Shown here piece by piece: positions 44,298 to 53,984 of a stretch of 64,000 nucleotides of DNA. Made by a program: the position numbers and the translations under genes. Below the pieces are notes generated by a model. The model had not been told where the DNA came from. It worked only from the letters and a program-made list of their open reading frames with translations, and ran no database searches. Position 1 is the first letter of the stretch; every line of letters begins with the position of its first letter. The DNA is from Halomonas daqiaonensis (GTDB taxonomy: Bacteria; Pseudomonadota; Gammaproteobacteria; Pseudomonadales; Halomonadaceae), in the NCBI RefSeq assembly GCF_900109725.1, contig NZ_FOBC01000017.1, forward strand, positions 24,797-88,796, given 5' to 3'.

Positions 44298-45140
44298 ATG
44301 TCCATCAACGAGACCCTCGTATCACTGCTGTCGGATGCCGGGCTGACGCCGCGGGGCGAGCCGCAGGCCCTGAGTGGAGGCGATATCGCCGAGGTCTTCC
44401 GCCTGGCGACCGACCAGGGTGAGGTGGTGGTCAAGCATGATGACCCCGAGCGGCTGGCTGGCGAGGCCGACGGCCTTCGCGCGCTGCGCGGGGCCGGCAG
44501 CGGCTTGATCGTGCCCGAGGTGCTTGGCGAGGATCAAGGTTACCTGGTAATGGAGGCATTGGCGCCGGGGCGATCCTCCGGTGACGAGGCGAGTCTCGGC
44601 GAGGGGCTGCGTCGGCTCCACTCGGTGACTGGTGACGCGCATGGCTGGCCGCGGGACAACGCCTGCGGGCGCACACCCCAGCCCAATGCCCCCTTGGCCG
44701 ATGGCCGTGCCTTCCAGCGTGAGCGGCGCCTGCTGCCGCTCGCCGAGGCCTGCCAGACGCGCGGGCTGATGGATGCGCGGCTGCGGCGCCGAGTCGAAGC
44801 CATCGCCCACGGCCTGGAGGCCTGGCTGCCGGACGCTCCGGCGAGCCTGATGCATGGCGATCTCTGGTCGGGCAATGTGCTCTTTTCGCCGCAGGGGCCA
44901 GCGATTATCGACCCGGCCGTCTATCGCCACTATCCGGAGGTGGATCTCGCCATGCTGACGCTGTTCGGCTCGCCCGGCGAGAGCTTCTTCGAGGCCTACT
45001 GGAACGGCGGGGCCCCGGCCGACTGGCCGCGGCGCGAGACACTCTTCCAGCTTTATCCTTTGCTCAACCACCTGCTGCTGTTCGGAGGCAGCTACCGTGG
45101 GGCGGTCGAGCGGACGGTATCGCGACTGGAAACCGCCTGA
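44298..45140 (+). CDS. Fructosamine/ketosamine-3-kinase family protein
   Basis: A 280-residue kinase-like protein that phosphorylates glycated amines for deglycation. Key motifs: VVVKHD (phosphate-binding Lys), LMHGDLWSGNVLF at ~191 (catalytic Asp) and IIDPAVYRHYPEVDLA at ~211 (metal-binding Asp). Start follows AAAGGAG. It is alone on its strand. Confidence 0.9.
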   Translation: MSINETLVSLLSDAGLTPRGEPQALSGGDIAEVFRLATDQGEVVVKHDDPERLAGEADGLRALRGAGSGLIVPEVLGEDQGYLVMEALAPGRSSGDEASLGEGLRRLHSVTGDAHGWPRDNACGRTPQPNAPLADGRAFQRERRLLPLAEACQTRGLMDARLRRRVEAIAHGLEAWLPDAPASLMHGDLWSGNVLFSPQGPAIIDPAVYRHYPEVDLAMLTLFGSPGESFFEAYWNGGAPADWPRRETLFQLYPLLNHLLLFGGSYRGAVERTVSRLETA

Positions 45141-45164
45141 CCAGGGCACACCTTATACATTCGC

Positions 45165-46088
45165 TCAACCTTTGCCGATCACCTTCAGCCAGCGCAGGCC
45201 TCGCTGCCACAAGCTCGGCGCCTCGCTGGCATCGCTAGGTAGCAAGCCGGGGCGAGGCCGGTCGAGGAAGTCGGCGATGGGACGGACCTGGCTGTCTCGG
45301 TCGAGCATCGGGGCGTGTCCGCAGCCCGGCACCTCGAGACTGGCCAGGTCGGGCTGTGCCTCGACCATGCGGGTCACGCTCTCGGCCTTGAGCAGCGGTG
45401 AGTCCTCGCCGCGGACGACCATCACCGGGCAGCGGATCGCCGCCCAGTCGGTCCAGGTGTCGCGGGGTGTGTCGTGGACGAATTGCTCACTGATGCGCGG
45501 GTCGTAGTGGTAGGTCCAGCTACCGTCCGGCAGCCGCCGGGCGCTGTCCAGGGCGAGGCGTCGCCAGGCGTCGTCGCTGTCGATGCCGAAGCCGGTGTAG
45601 TGGCGTCTGAGCTCGGCCTCGAGCTCGCTGAAGCGGGGGAAGCGATGGGGCACACCGAAATAGCTGGCCAGCTCCGCGAGCCCCTTGGGGTCGAGTTCTG
45701 GGCCCACGTCGTTGAGCACCAGCCGCTCGATGCGCGATGACGTTTCGGGCTCGGCGGCCATCAGCATGCCGATCAGCCCGCCCATGGAGGTGCCTACCCA
45801 AGGCACCTGCTCGAGGCCGAAGTGGTCGAGTACCGCGACTGCTACGTTCATGTAGTGGGCGTAGAGATAGTCCTGGGCGGGGTAGAGTGACCAGCTGGAC
45901 AGGCCGCGTCCGGGGGTGTCCGGGGCCAGGACCCGCCACCCGGGGCCAAGCACGCGGGCGAAGGCGGCGAAGTCCCCGCCGTGACGGGCCAGGCCATGCC
46001 AGGCGATGACGGTACGTGGTGCGTTGGGGTGCCAGATGCGCACGGCGATCTCAAGCTCCCTCACCCTGACGAGTTTCAGAGCGTCCAT
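45165..46088 (-). CDS. Alpha/beta hydrolase
   Basis: A 307-residue hydrolase. AWHGLARHGGDF holds the oxyanion His-Gly. The nucleophile Ser is in VPWVGTSMGGLIG near 99, and the His in GCGHAPMLDRDSQ near 273. The fold and motifs match soluble esterase/C-C hydrolase enzymes; the substrate is unknown. GAGGGAGAA precedes the ATG. It is convergent with the ketosamine kinase gene. Confidence 0.88.
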   Translation of the reverse strand: MDALKLVRVRELEIAVRIWHPNAPRTVIAWHGLARHGGDFAAFARVLGPGWRVLAPDTPGRGLSSWSLYPAQDYLYAHYMNVAVAVLDHFGLEQVPWVGTSMGGLIGMLMAAEPETSSRIERLVLNDVGPELDPKGLAELASYFGVPHRFPRFSELEAELRRHYTGFGIDSDDAWRRLALDSARRLPDGSWTYHYDPRISEQFVHDTPRDTWTDWAAIRCPVMVVRGEDSPLLKAESVTRMVEAQPDLASLEVPGCGHAPMLDRDSQVRPIADFLDRPRPGLLPSDASEAPSLWQRGLRWLKVIGKG

Positions 46089-46207
46089 GGGCGTTCTCCC
46101 TCATTGGCTATGCTGCGTGGCAGCATAGCGGAAACTCCCGAGCTTTCGACAAAGATTGCTGTTTTCCCGAAAAGACGACAGTGGATTCGCTACTGAAACA
46201 TGCGAAA

Positions 46208-46217
46208 ATGAATGTAA
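46208..46217. promoter_or_regulatory. AcrR-like half-site upstream of the TolC-family gene
   Basis: ATGAATGTAA, the same right half as in the full operator at 47695-47720, 32 nt before the outer-membrane channel start; the left half is poor. Confidence 0.4.
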
Positions 46218-46248
46218 GTCTGACCGTAAAGAAACCGAGGATGTACCG

Positions 46249-47676
46249 ATGACCCGTCACCGCACCCTTCGTCGTGCTCTGCTGCCGGCACTGATTGCAT
46301 CGGCCTTCGCCGTGCCCCTGCAGGCGGCCGACCTGTTGACGATCACCCGAGACGCGCTAAAGAACAATGCCGAGCTGGCCTCGGCCCGGTCACAGACCGA
46401 TAGCGTCGAGGCGGGGCTGGACGTGCAGCAGGCGGACCTGCGGCCTCAGGTCAACGGTTCGGGGAACCTGACCCACAATCGCCAGTACGAGAGCCAGCAG
46501 ACGGATACTCGCTTCAGCGGTGGTGGTGGGGGAGACGACTACAATGGCGTCGGCTTGACGCTGGAGGCCACCCAGGCGCTCTTCGACGCTCGCAATGCCC
46601 GTGAGGTAGAGCAGGCCGAGCGTCAGATCGACCAGCAGACTTACCAACTGGCCGCCACCGAGCAACAGGTACTGATCGACGTGTCCACGGCCTACTTCGA
46701 GATCCTGCGGGCCTTCGAGGTACTGGAGGCGCGACGCGCTCAGGAACGTGCCATCGGCCGTCAGCTGGAGCAGGCCCGCGAGCAGTTCGAGGTGGGGCTG
46801 ATTGCCATCACCGAGGTAGAGGAGGCTCAGGCCCGCTTTGACCAGTCGCGCGCCGAACGCATCGCTGCCGATAGCGACCTGCAGGTGCGCTTCGAGGTCC
46901 TCGAGCGCCTGACCGGCCAGCGCTACTCCAGCATCGATACGCTGGGGGAAGAGCTGCCCGTTCAGTTGCCCACCCCTAACGATCGCAGTGAATGGGTTGA
47001 GCTGGCCATGGCCAACAACCCTCTGGTCCTGGCCAGCGAGGCCGGCGTCGAGGTCTCGCGCAGCAGTGTCGAGATTGCCCGTGCTCAACGCCTACCGACG
47101 ATCAATGCCTTCGCCAACTACAACTATGCCGACAATGATCGGAGTGGCGTGGAGGGGCACAGCTCCGCCAGCCAGGTTGGCCTTCGTGCTAGCCTGCCGC
47201 TTTATACCGGTGGGCGTACCCAGGCGAGTATCCGCCGGAACACCTACCAGTTGGAGTCCAGCCAGTACGACTTCGAGGCCCAGCGCCGCGAGACTGTCCA
47301 GCAGGTCCGCTCTCGTTTTACTCAGGTAAGTAATGACGTTTCCACGATAGAGGCCCGTTCCCAGGCGGTGGTCTCCAACCAGAGCGCCCTGGATGCCACG
47401 CGCGCCGGTTACGAGGTGGGCACCCGCAACATCGTCGATGTGCTCAACGCCGAGCAGAACCTCTACAACGCCATCGCAGAGCTTGCCAGTGCGCGCTACG
47501 ACTACGTGATCAACCTGCTCTCCCTGCGCCAGCAGTCGGGGACCCTGGACGTGCCGGCCGTGGAGAAGGTCAACGCCTGGCTGGATGGCGATAGCGTCTC
47601 CTTTACCCTGCCGGAGGAGGGCGACCGCTATGACGGGGCCATGGATATCGGGGAGCCGCCACGTCCCCAGGGATGA
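46249..47676 (+). CDS. TolC-family outer-membrane efflux channel
   Basis: A 475-residue protein with a cleavable signal peptide (LLPALIASAFAVPLQA). Two repeats of long coiled-coil helices follow, with internal phrases such as LFDARNAREVEQAERQID and GYEVGTRNIVDVLNAEQNLY that are typical of TolC. It forms the outer-membrane duct for the RND pump encoded just after it. Start at 46249, preceded by GAGGATGT. The next gene is 87 nt away with its own operator. Confidence 0.92.
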   Translation: MTRHRTLRRALLPALIASAFAVPLQAADLLTITRDALKNNAELASARSQTDSVEAGLDVQQADLRPQVNGSGNLTHNRQYESQQTDTRFSGGGGGDDYNGVGLTLEATQALFDARNAREVEQAERQIDQQTYQLAATEQQVLIDVSTAYFEILRAFEVLEARRAQERAIGRQLEQAREQFEVGLIAITEVEEAQARFDQSRAERIAADSDLQVRFEVLERLTGQRYSSIDTLGEELPVQLPTPNDRSEWVELAMANNPLVLASEAGVEVSRSSVEIARAQRLPTINAFANYNYADNDRSGVEGHSSASQVGLRASLPLYTGGRTQASIRRNTYQLESSQYDFEAQRRETVQQVRSRFTQVSNDVSTIEARSQAVVSNQSALDATRAGYEVGTRNIVDVLNAEQNLYNAIAELASARYDYVINLLSLRQQSGTLDVPAVEKVNAWLDGDSVSFTLPEEGDRYDGAMDIGEPPRPQG

Positions 47677-47694
47677 ACTTTAGCGGCCTAATGT

Positions 47695-47720
47695 TTACAT
47701 CCATACAAGGATGAATGTAA
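47695..47720. promoter_or_regulatory. AcrR-type operator before the RND adaptor gene
   Basis: A 26-nt inverted repeat TTACATCCAT-ACAAGG-ATGAATGTAA with one mismatch in 10-nt arms. It resembles the E. coli AcrR box (TACAT.CAT......ATG.ATGTA) and lies 43 nt before the adaptor start. The TetR-family gene at 53182 is the likely binder. Confidence 0.65.
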
Positions 47721-47763
47721 GCTTCGTCAATCATCGACGACGCCAACGGGAACGACTGACACC

Positions 47764-49068
47764 ATGAAAAAGATCTTCCGACACGGCCGGACGACGCTGC
47801 TCGTGCTGGCCGCGAGCCTGTTGCTGGCGGCTTGTGGTCAGGATGACGCCCCCCAGCAGGCCTCCGGCAACCAGGAGCGGCCCCCGCATCCGGTGGAAGT
47901 GACGCAGATGAGCCGTCAGGACATTCCCTTGGACAAGTCCTACCCTTCGCTGCTGAGAAGCGATGGCGAGGTCACCCTGGTGGCCCGTGTCACCGGCTTT
48001 CTCGAGCAGCGCCACTTCGAGGCCGGTCAGTTGGTGGAGCAGGGGCAGAAGCTCTACACCATCGAGCCGGACCTCTATCAGGCGGCGGTCAACCAGCGCG
48101 AGGCCGACCTGCAGAGTGCCCGCGCCGAGCTGGCTCGGGCCCAGCGTGATGCCGAGCGTTTCGAGCGGCTGCTGAGCCAGAACTCGGTGAGCCGCCAGCA
48201 GTATGACCAGGCGCGGGCCGAGCTGGCCGTCGCTCAGGCCGGTGTTGCCCAGGCGGAAGCCGCCCTGGCCAGCGCGCAGATAGACCTTGACTATGCCGAG
48301 GTCACCGCGCCCGTGTCCGGGATGATCAGTCTGAGCCAGGTCAACGTCGGCAACCTGGTGAGCTCCGGCACCGAGCTCGCCACCATCACGCCGCTCGATC
48401 CGCTGGAGGTTCGCTTCCAGTTGCCCCAGCGTGACGCCTTCGAACTGCGCCGCCAGATCGGCGAGCAGTCCGTCGAGGCGATCACTGCGGTGCTGCAGGT
48501 GCCGGGCATTGATGGCGACGCAGCGTCCCCCCTGCAGGGACGTTTGGACTTTCTGGATTCACGAATCGACCGGGATACTAGCACGGTGCAGGCCAGTGCC
48601 ACTTTCCCTAATCCGGATGCCCAGGTACTGCCGGGCCAGTTCGCGCGAGTGAGCCTGGAAGGACTGAAACGTTTCGACGTGCTGGCTGTGCCCGAAATCG
48701 CCATCGGCCAGGGGTTGATGGGGCCCCAGGTATTTGTGCTCGACGGGGAGAGCGTGGCCCGGGCCCGCACCGTTCAACTGGGCGAGGTGGCCGGCCCCTG
48801 GCAGATCATCCGCGGCGGCCTGGAGGTTGGCGAGCGGGTGGTGGTCGGCGATCTCGCCGGCATCGAGCCCGGCACGACCATCGAGCCTCAGCCCTTCAAT
48901 GGCGACGCCGAGCAGCTTATTGAGCAGTCCATGCAGGCCAACGCCCAGCAGCAGGGCGGGCCGTCGCAAAGCGGTGCGCCCGAGCAGGGTGGCCCATCGC
49001 CGCAGGGCGAAGCGACCGAAGGCGTCGAGGCAGAGCAAGCCGAGGCCGGCGGAGACGACGCCTCATGA
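47764..49068 (+). CDS. RND periplasmic adaptor lipoprotein, AcrA/MexA-like
   Basis: A 434-residue membrane-fusion protein. The leader ends in the lipobox LAAC, giving a lipid-anchored Cys near residue 24. A biotinyl-lipoyl-like domain, a long hairpin (READLQSARAELARAQRDAE) and beta-barrel domains follow (ARVTGFLEQRHFEAGQLVEQ, FARVSLEGLKRFDVLAVPE). The C-terminal tail is rich in Gln, Gly and Glu. It links the RND pump and TolC duct; the stop overlaps the pump start by 4 nt. Confidence 0.93.
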   Translation: MKKIFRHGRTTLLVLAASLLLAACGQDDAPQQASGNQERPPHPVEVTQMSRQDIPLDKSYPSLLRSDGEVTLVARVTGFLEQRHFEAGQLVEQGQKLYTIEPDLYQAAVNQREADLQSARAELARAQRDAERFERLLSQNSVSRQQYDQARAELAVAQAGVAQAEAALASAQIDLDYAEVTAPVSGMISLSQVNVGNLVSSGTELATITPLDPLEVRFQLPQRDAFELRRQIGEQSVEAITAVLQVPGIDGDAASPLQGRLDFLDSRIDRDTSTVQASATFPNPDAQVLPGQFARVSLEGLKRFDVLAVPEIAIGQGLMGPQVFVLDGESVARARTVQLGEVAGPWQIIRGGLEVGERVVVGDLAGIEPGTTIEPQPFNGDAEQLIEQSMQANAQQQGGPSQSGAPEQGGPSPQGEATEGVEAEQAEAGGDDAS

Positions 49069-52000
49069 GCTTCTCCAACTTCTTCATCAAGCGGCCGATC
49101 TTCGCCTCGGTGCTGGCGATCATCCTGACGCTGATCGGGGTGATGAGCATGCGGGTGCTGCCCATCGAGCAGTACCCCAGCGTGGTGCCGCCCACGGTCT
49201 CGGTACGCGCCCAGTTTCCCGGCGCCGATGCCGAGACAGTGGCCCAGACGGTGGCTGCCCCCTTGGCCGAGGCGATCAACGGCGTCGAGGACATGCTCTA
49301 CATGACCTCGACCAGTGCCGACAACGGCACCATGAGCCTCAACGTGGCCTTCAACATCGGTACCGAGGGCGACATCAACACCATCAACGTCAACAACCGG
49401 GTGCAGGGGGCGCTGTCGCAGCTGCCCGAGGCAGTACAGGCTCAGGGCGTGACGGTGGAGCTGCAGTCGAGTTCGATCCTGATGCTGGTGGCGCTGATCT
49501 CGCCCGAAGGCGACTACAACAAGATCTTCATGCAGAACTACGCGACCCTCAACATTCTCGACGAGCTGCGCCAGGTACCCGGTGTCGGCAATGCCGAGGT
49601 GCTCGGGGGTGGCGAGTTTGCCATGCGCATCTGGATGGACCCCGACAAGCTGGCCCAGTATGACCTGACGCCCACCGAGGTGGCCGGCGCCATTCGTGCG
49701 CAGAATACCGAGGTGCCGGCGGGCAGCTTGGCGATGACGCCCCAGAGCGATCCGCGGGCCTTCAGCTATACCATTACGGCGGGGGGACGGCTCAACGACG
49801 TCGATGATTTCCGCGAGATCTTCCTGCGCACCAACCCGGACGGTTCGGCGCTGCGCCTCAATGACGTGGCACGCATCGAACTCGGCGCCTCCTTCTATGG
49901 GGTGGATGCCCGCCTGAATGGCGCGCCCATGTCACCGATCATCATCAACCAGCAGCCCGGGGCCAATGCCCTGGAGACGGCCGCGGCGGTCAAGGCGACC
50001 ATGGCCGAGCTTGAGGGGCGTTTCCCGCCCGGGCTCGAACAGGTGGTGCCCTATGACACTACCCTGTTCATCGATGCCTCCGTCAATACCGTGACCAAGG
50101 TGTTCATCGAGGCCTTCCTGATCGTCGGCGTCATCCTGTTCATTTTCCTGCAGAACTGGCGCTTCACGGTGATCGCCATGTCAGTAGTCCCGGTCTCGGT
50201 ACTTGCTACCTTCGCCGGCTTCTACATGTTCGGTTTTTCCATCAATCTGCTGACGCTGTTCGCCCTGGTGCTTTCCATCGGCATCGTGGTGGATGACGCC
50301 ATCCTGGTGGTGGAGAACGTCGAACGGGTGCTGAGCGAGGACGAGGAGATCAGCGTTACCCAGGCCACCGTTCGCGCCATGAAGGAGGTGGGCGGTCCGG
50401 TGATCGCGACCTCGCTGATCATGGCCGCGGTGTTCGTGCCGGTGGCTTTCCTCGGTGGCTTCACCGGGCAGATCTACCAGCAGTTCGCGCTCACGGTGGC
50501 CATTTCGGTGGCGTTCTCAGCACTGATGGCGCTGACCTTCACACCGGCCCTGTCGGCAATCTTCATCAAACACAAGCCGGTAAACGGCAATGAAACGCGG
50601 TTTCGGCGCGCCATCAACACCCCATTGCGCCTCTTCGATCGCCTCTTCGCTGCCATCACCGCCGCCTACATGTGGGTGGTCAAGGTGCTGGTGCGTTTCT
50701 GGGGGCTGGCGCTGTTGCTCAGCGCCCTGGTGATCGGTGGCTCCTGGTGGCTCTACCAGAACACGCCCTCGACCCTGGTGCCGGAGACCGACCAGGGCAT
50801 CGTGATGGCCAGCATACAGCTGCCGGACTCCGCCTCCCTGGCACGCACCCAGAGCTACATGGCCGAGCTGAACGCCCAGATCGAGGAGATCGATGGGGTC
50901 GAGTACAGCTCTGCCGTGGCGGGTTACGATATCCTTTCAAGCGCGGTCAACACCGCACGTGGCGTGATGTTCATCAACATGAAACCCTGGGGCGAGCGTG
51001 ACCTGACCGCCAATGAGCTGGTCGGTAAGATCATGCAGCTTGGTGCCCAGACGCCTGGCGGTTCGGCCATGGCCTTCAACATGCCGCCGATCATGGGGCT
51101 CTCCACCACTGGGGGGTTTACCGGCTACCTGCAATCCTTCGAGGGCGTCTCTTCCCAGGAGCTTTTCCAAGCCTCGATGCAGGTGATGCAAGCGGCGGGC
51201 GAACATCCGGCGCTGCAGCGAGTCTTCACCACCTTCAACGTCAACGTGCCGGGCTACCGGGCCGAGATCGACCAGCAGAAGGCGCTCAGCTACGGCGTGG
51301 CGTTGAGGGATCTCTATGCCACCATGTCGAACACCTTCGGCAACGGCTTCGTCAACTACTTCAGCTATCAGAACCGCAACTTCCAGGTCTATCTGCAGAA
51401 CGAGGACGAGTATCGCAAGACGCCGGATGACATCGCCAACGTCTATGTGCGCGGGGGTAACGGCGACAGGATCCCGCTCTCGGAGTTCGTGACCCTCGAG
51501 CGCCAGGCCAAGCCGGCGGTGGTGTCACGTTTCGGGGTCTACCTGGGTGCCCAGTTCCAGGGCGGCCCGGCGCCGGGTTACAGCTCCGGCCAGGCGGTTG
51601 CCGCCATGGAGGAGATCGTTCAGGAGACCCTGGGGGAAAACTGGGGCATGGGCTGGACCGGCACCGCTTACCAGGAGACCCAGATGGGCAACACCGCCAC
51701 CCTGGCCATCGTCTTCGGGCTGCTGATGGTGTTCCTGATCCTGGCGGCCCAGTACGAGAGCTGGTCGCTGCCGCTGGCGGTGCTCACGGCGACGCCGTTC
51801 GCTTTCCTCGGCGGCATCGGCGGCATCGTGTTGCGTGGGCTCGACACCAGCGTCTACGTGGAGATCGGCATGCTGGTGGTGGTGGGACTGGCAGCCAAGA
51901 ACGCCATCCTGATCGTGGAGTTTGCCGAGCTGCAACGCAAGGAGCAGGGTCAGTCGATTCGCGAGGCGGCCATCAGCGCGGCCCAGCTACGCTTCAGGCC

Positions 52001-52250
52001 CATCGTGATGACCTCGCTGGCATTCATCTTCGGCACCTTGCCGCTGGCGCTGGCCACCGGAGCAAGCGCTACCAGCAGCCACCATATCGGCACCACCGTG
52101 GCGGTGGGCATGGCCACAGTGGCGGTGCTGGGTAGCTGCTTCGTGCCGAGCTTCTACGCCATGATCGCAGTGATCTCCGACTGGCTGCGGCGCAAGGTAC
52201 TCGGTGGTGACGTCGACCATCGCCCGACGGCAGGTGCCAGCCAGGGCTGA
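49065..52250 (+). CDS. RND multidrug efflux transporter, AcrB/MexB-like
   Basis: A 1061-residue proton-driven pump with the standard HAE1 length. It begins FFIKRPIFASVLAIILTL. The proton-relay aspartates are D410-D411 in GIVVDDAILVVENV, and the matching Lys is in GLAAKNAILIVEFAE in the second half. Two large periplasmic loops carry the drug-binding domains. Translationally coupled to the adaptor gene (ATGA). Range of substrates cannot be read, but AcrR-type operators suggest induction by toxic compounds. Confidence 0.96.
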   Translation: MSFSNFFIKRPIFASVLAIILTLIGVMSMRVLPIEQYPSVVPPTVSVRAQFPGADAETVAQTVAAPLAEAINGVEDMLYMTSTSADNGTMSLNVAFNIGTEGDINTINVNNRVQGALSQLPEAVQAQGVTVELQSSSILMLVALISPEGDYNKIFMQNYATLNILDELRQVPGVGNAEVLGGGEFAMRIWMDPDKLAQYDLTPTEVAGAIRAQNTEVPAGSLAMTPQSDPRAFSYTITAGGRLNDVDDFREIFLRTNPDGSALRLNDVARIELGASFYGVDARLNGAPMSPIIINQQPGANALETAAAVKATMAELEGRFPPGLEQVVPYDTTLFIDASVNTVTKVFIEAFLIVGVILFIFLQNWRFTVIAMSVVPVSVLATFAGFYMFGFSINLLTLFALVLSIGIVVDDAILVVENVERVLSEDEEISVTQATVRAMKEVGGPVIATSLIMAAVFVPVAFLGGFTGQIYQQFALTVAISVAFSALMALTFTPALSAIFIKHKPVNGNETRFRRAINTPLRLFDRLFAAITAAYMWVVKVLVRFWGLALLLSALVIGGSWWLYQNTPSTLVPETDQGIVMASIQLPDSASLARTQSYMAELNAQIEEIDGVEYSSAVAGYDILSSAVNTARGVMFINMKPWGERDLTANELVGKIMQLGAQTPGGSAMAFNMPPIMGLSTTGGFTGYLQSFEGVSSQELFQASMQVMQAAGEHPALQRVFTTFNVNVPGYRAEIDQQKALSYGVALRDLYATMSNTFGNGFVNYFSYQNRNFQVYLQNEDEYRKTPDDIANVYVRGGNGDRIPLSEFVTLERQAKPAVVSRFGVYLGAQFQGGPAPGYSSGQAVAAMEEIVQETLGENWGMGWTGTAYQETQMGNTATLAIVFGLLMVFLILAAQYESWSLPLAVLTATPFAFLGGIGGIVLRGLDTSVYVEIGMLVVVGLAAKNAILIVEFAELQRKEQGQSIREAAISAAQLRFRPIVMTSLAFIFGTLPLALATGASATSSHHIGTTVAVGMATVAVLGSCFVPSFYAMIAVISDWLRRKVLGGDVDHRPTAGASQG

Positions 52251-52306
52251 AGCCCGGGGCAGGTTTCAGCGCTCGACGCTGGAACCTCATGATCCTCAAC
52301 CAGGAC

Positions 52307-52338
52307 AAGGGGCGCCCCATCGGGAGCGCCCCTTTTTG
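52307..52338 (+). terminator. Rho-independent terminator after the RND operon
   Basis: Stem AAGGGGCGC (52307-52315) with GCGCCCCTT (52326-52334) and a T-run ending at 52337, 57 nt after the pump stop. Confidence 0.85.
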
Positions 52339-52497
52339 TCAGGCGGGCCCTTGGAGGGTTTGTGGGGGCGACGGAGTGGGCGAAGGCGGGCAGCTCCTTG
52401 CCCCCTTCAGGCATGAGCTATCCACGCGAGTATCCGATGGTCTACGCTGAGGGCAGAAAGCTCATTCGTTGGCTAAGTATTGCCGGGAGATGCCAGC

Positions 52498-53190
52498 ATG
52501 GAAACCGTAAGCCAGATTGCCCTGAGTTTCCCTGTGGTTGTGTTCAGCGTGCTGCTTGCGCTAGCCGCCCTCTATTGGCTTCTGGTGACACTGCGCCTGG
52601 CGCCGGTGGAGTGCTTCGAGCGCGACAGCCTCAAGGGCGACCACCTGGCCAGCACCCTGGTGGCGCTGGGCTTCGCCGGGGTGCCGGCCTCCTTTGCGCT
52701 GACGGTGTTGCTGGTACTGGCGGGGGCTATCACCCTGGCGGTGGAGCTTGCCGTGCTGCGCTGGCTGCCGCTGGGGCTGTTCCGAATTCCCATAGGGGTA
52801 GTCGTGCTCTGGGGAGCCTTTGCCCTCGCCTCGCCGCTGGCTGCGGCGTTATGCCATGCCCTGCATCGTTGGTTCCATCGTCATGCCCCGCAGCAGCGAC
52901 GCTGCCTGCTCGGCGAGAGGGTGGACGTTAAAGCACAAGCGGATGCCGACGGCTTCGCCACGGCGGTGCTGGTCGACGACCCTGCCTGTCAGGTAACCCT
53001 GCATGGCAAGCCCGGCAATCTGCCGGAGGCAGGCGAGCGTCGGGTGCTGGTCAAGTACGTGAGCGAGGAGGACGCCTACCGCAGCGTGGTCGAGGCCGAC
53101 TATCGCGAGGCGCGGGCTCATCTGAGCCGGCTGCGCCTGCATCAGCGAGGCGGCGGCGAGGGGCGTAACGGTGCCGCGGCCTCATCCTGA
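52498..53190 (+). CDS. Inner-membrane protein, YqiJ/DUF1449-like (tentative)
   Basis: A 230-residue protein with about three transmembrane helices in the first 135 residues (FPVVVFSVLLALAALYWLLV, then FALTVLLVLAGAITL, then GVVVLWGAFALASPLAAAL). A soluble C-terminal domain (GERVDVKAQADADGFATAVL ... VLVKYVSEEDAYRSVVEAD) looks like an OB-fold. Proteins of this layout often sit beside flotillins, but none is here. Start at 52498 behind CGGGAGA. It overlaps the convergent TetR gene by 9 nt. Confidence 0.7.
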   Translation: METVSQIALSFPVVVFSVLLALAALYWLLVTLRLAPVECFERDSLKGDHLASTLVALGFAGVPASFALTVLLVLAGAITLAVELAVLRWLPLGLFRIPIGVVVLWGAFALASPLAAALCHALHRWFHRHAPQQRRCLLGERVDVKAQADADGFATAVLVDDPACQVTLHGKPGNLPEAGERRVLVKYVSEEDAYRSVVEADYREARAHLSRLRLHQRGGGEGRNGAAASS

Positions 53191-53805
53191 GGGGGGTGAG
53201 CGCATCAGTTGCAACTGGGTGTCCAGCAACAGCGTGCCGCGTTCGAGGATCGAGAACCGTTCGTGATTGCGCAACCAGTCGTGGAAGAGCCCGCCGAGCA
53301 TCGCCTGCAGCAGTTCGGCGGCCACTTCCGGGCTGATCCCCGGACGCAAGTGGCCCAGGCGAGCTGCACAGCCGAAATAGTCGATCAGGGCCCCGCACGC
53401 CTCCTCGGCCATCTCGTTCTGCATCGCTAGCGGGTCGATGTCGCCGAAGACCTCGCAGTGATGGATGAGAATGGCGTGCACGCGCCGATACCGGGGCTGC
53501 TCGAGACGCTCGAAGCCCTTCAGGCAGGCCAGGCGGATTGCCTCGAGAGGGCGCTCGACGAGACTCGGGTCGCCAACCTCTTCCACCAACTCCTGGAAAG
53601 GCATGCGCACACGCTGCAGCATGGCGTGGAAGAGGTCGGCCTTGTTGCGAAAGTGCCAGTAGAGAGCGCCGCGGGTCATGTCGGCGTGACGGGCAATCTG
53701 TTCCAGGGAGGTGCGGGCCACGCCCTTTTCGAGGAAGACCTCCTCGGCGGCGTCCAGCAGGGCTTCCCGGGTAGCGGCGGCCTCGGTCTTGGTGCGTCTG
53801 GCCAT
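53182..53805 (-). CDS. TetR/AcrR-family repressor
   Basis: A 207-residue repressor. The N-terminal helix-turn-helix TSLEQIARHADMTRGALYWHFRNKADLF (read as residues ~32-60) is of the AcrR/TtgR efflux-regulator type; the C-terminal ligand domain contains HAILIHHCEVFGDIDPL. Drug-like ligands would release it from DNA. An inverted repeat overlapping its upstream region (53863-53888) and the operator at 47695 support self-control and control of the pump genes. No clear ribosome site precedes the ATG. Confidence 0.92.
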   Translation of the reverse strand: MARRTKTEAAATREALLDAAEEVFLEKGVARTSLEQIARHADMTRGALYWHFRNKADLFHAMLQRVRMPFQELVEEVGDPSLVERPLEAIRLACLKGFERLEQPRYRRVHAILIHHCEVFGDIDPLAMQNEMAEEACGALIDYFGCAARLGHLRPGISPEVAAELLQAMLGGLFHDWLRNHERFSILERGTLLLDTQLQLMRSPPSG

Positions 53806-53862
53806 GAAAGCAGGCCCTCCAGCGTTCTGGTGATGCCCTTAGTTTACTTGAATCGCCTCGCC

Positions 53863-53888
53863 TTTTACATACAATGATGTATGGATAA
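53863..53888. promoter_or_regulatory. Probable TetR operator between repressor and AstE-like gene
   Basis: CATACA-ATGA-TGTATG (53868-53883) is a perfect 6-nt palindrome within TTTACATACA..., close to the AcrR box. Its place between the repressor and a divergent gene would let it control both. Confidence 0.5.
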
Positions 53889-53984
53889 TGACGTGCCGAG
53901 CATACCGCCCGGGCTCGTCTTCGGCGCGGCAGTGGCGTATAAGGGAACCATGAAAAACACCGTTCTGTAATGCAAGGAGCGCCC

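Noticed and set aside
46120..46140. Palindromic ATGCTGCGTGGCAGCAT upstream of the hydrolase and TolC genes
   Set aside because: A single copy without similarity to the other sites in the window; I cannot assign a role.
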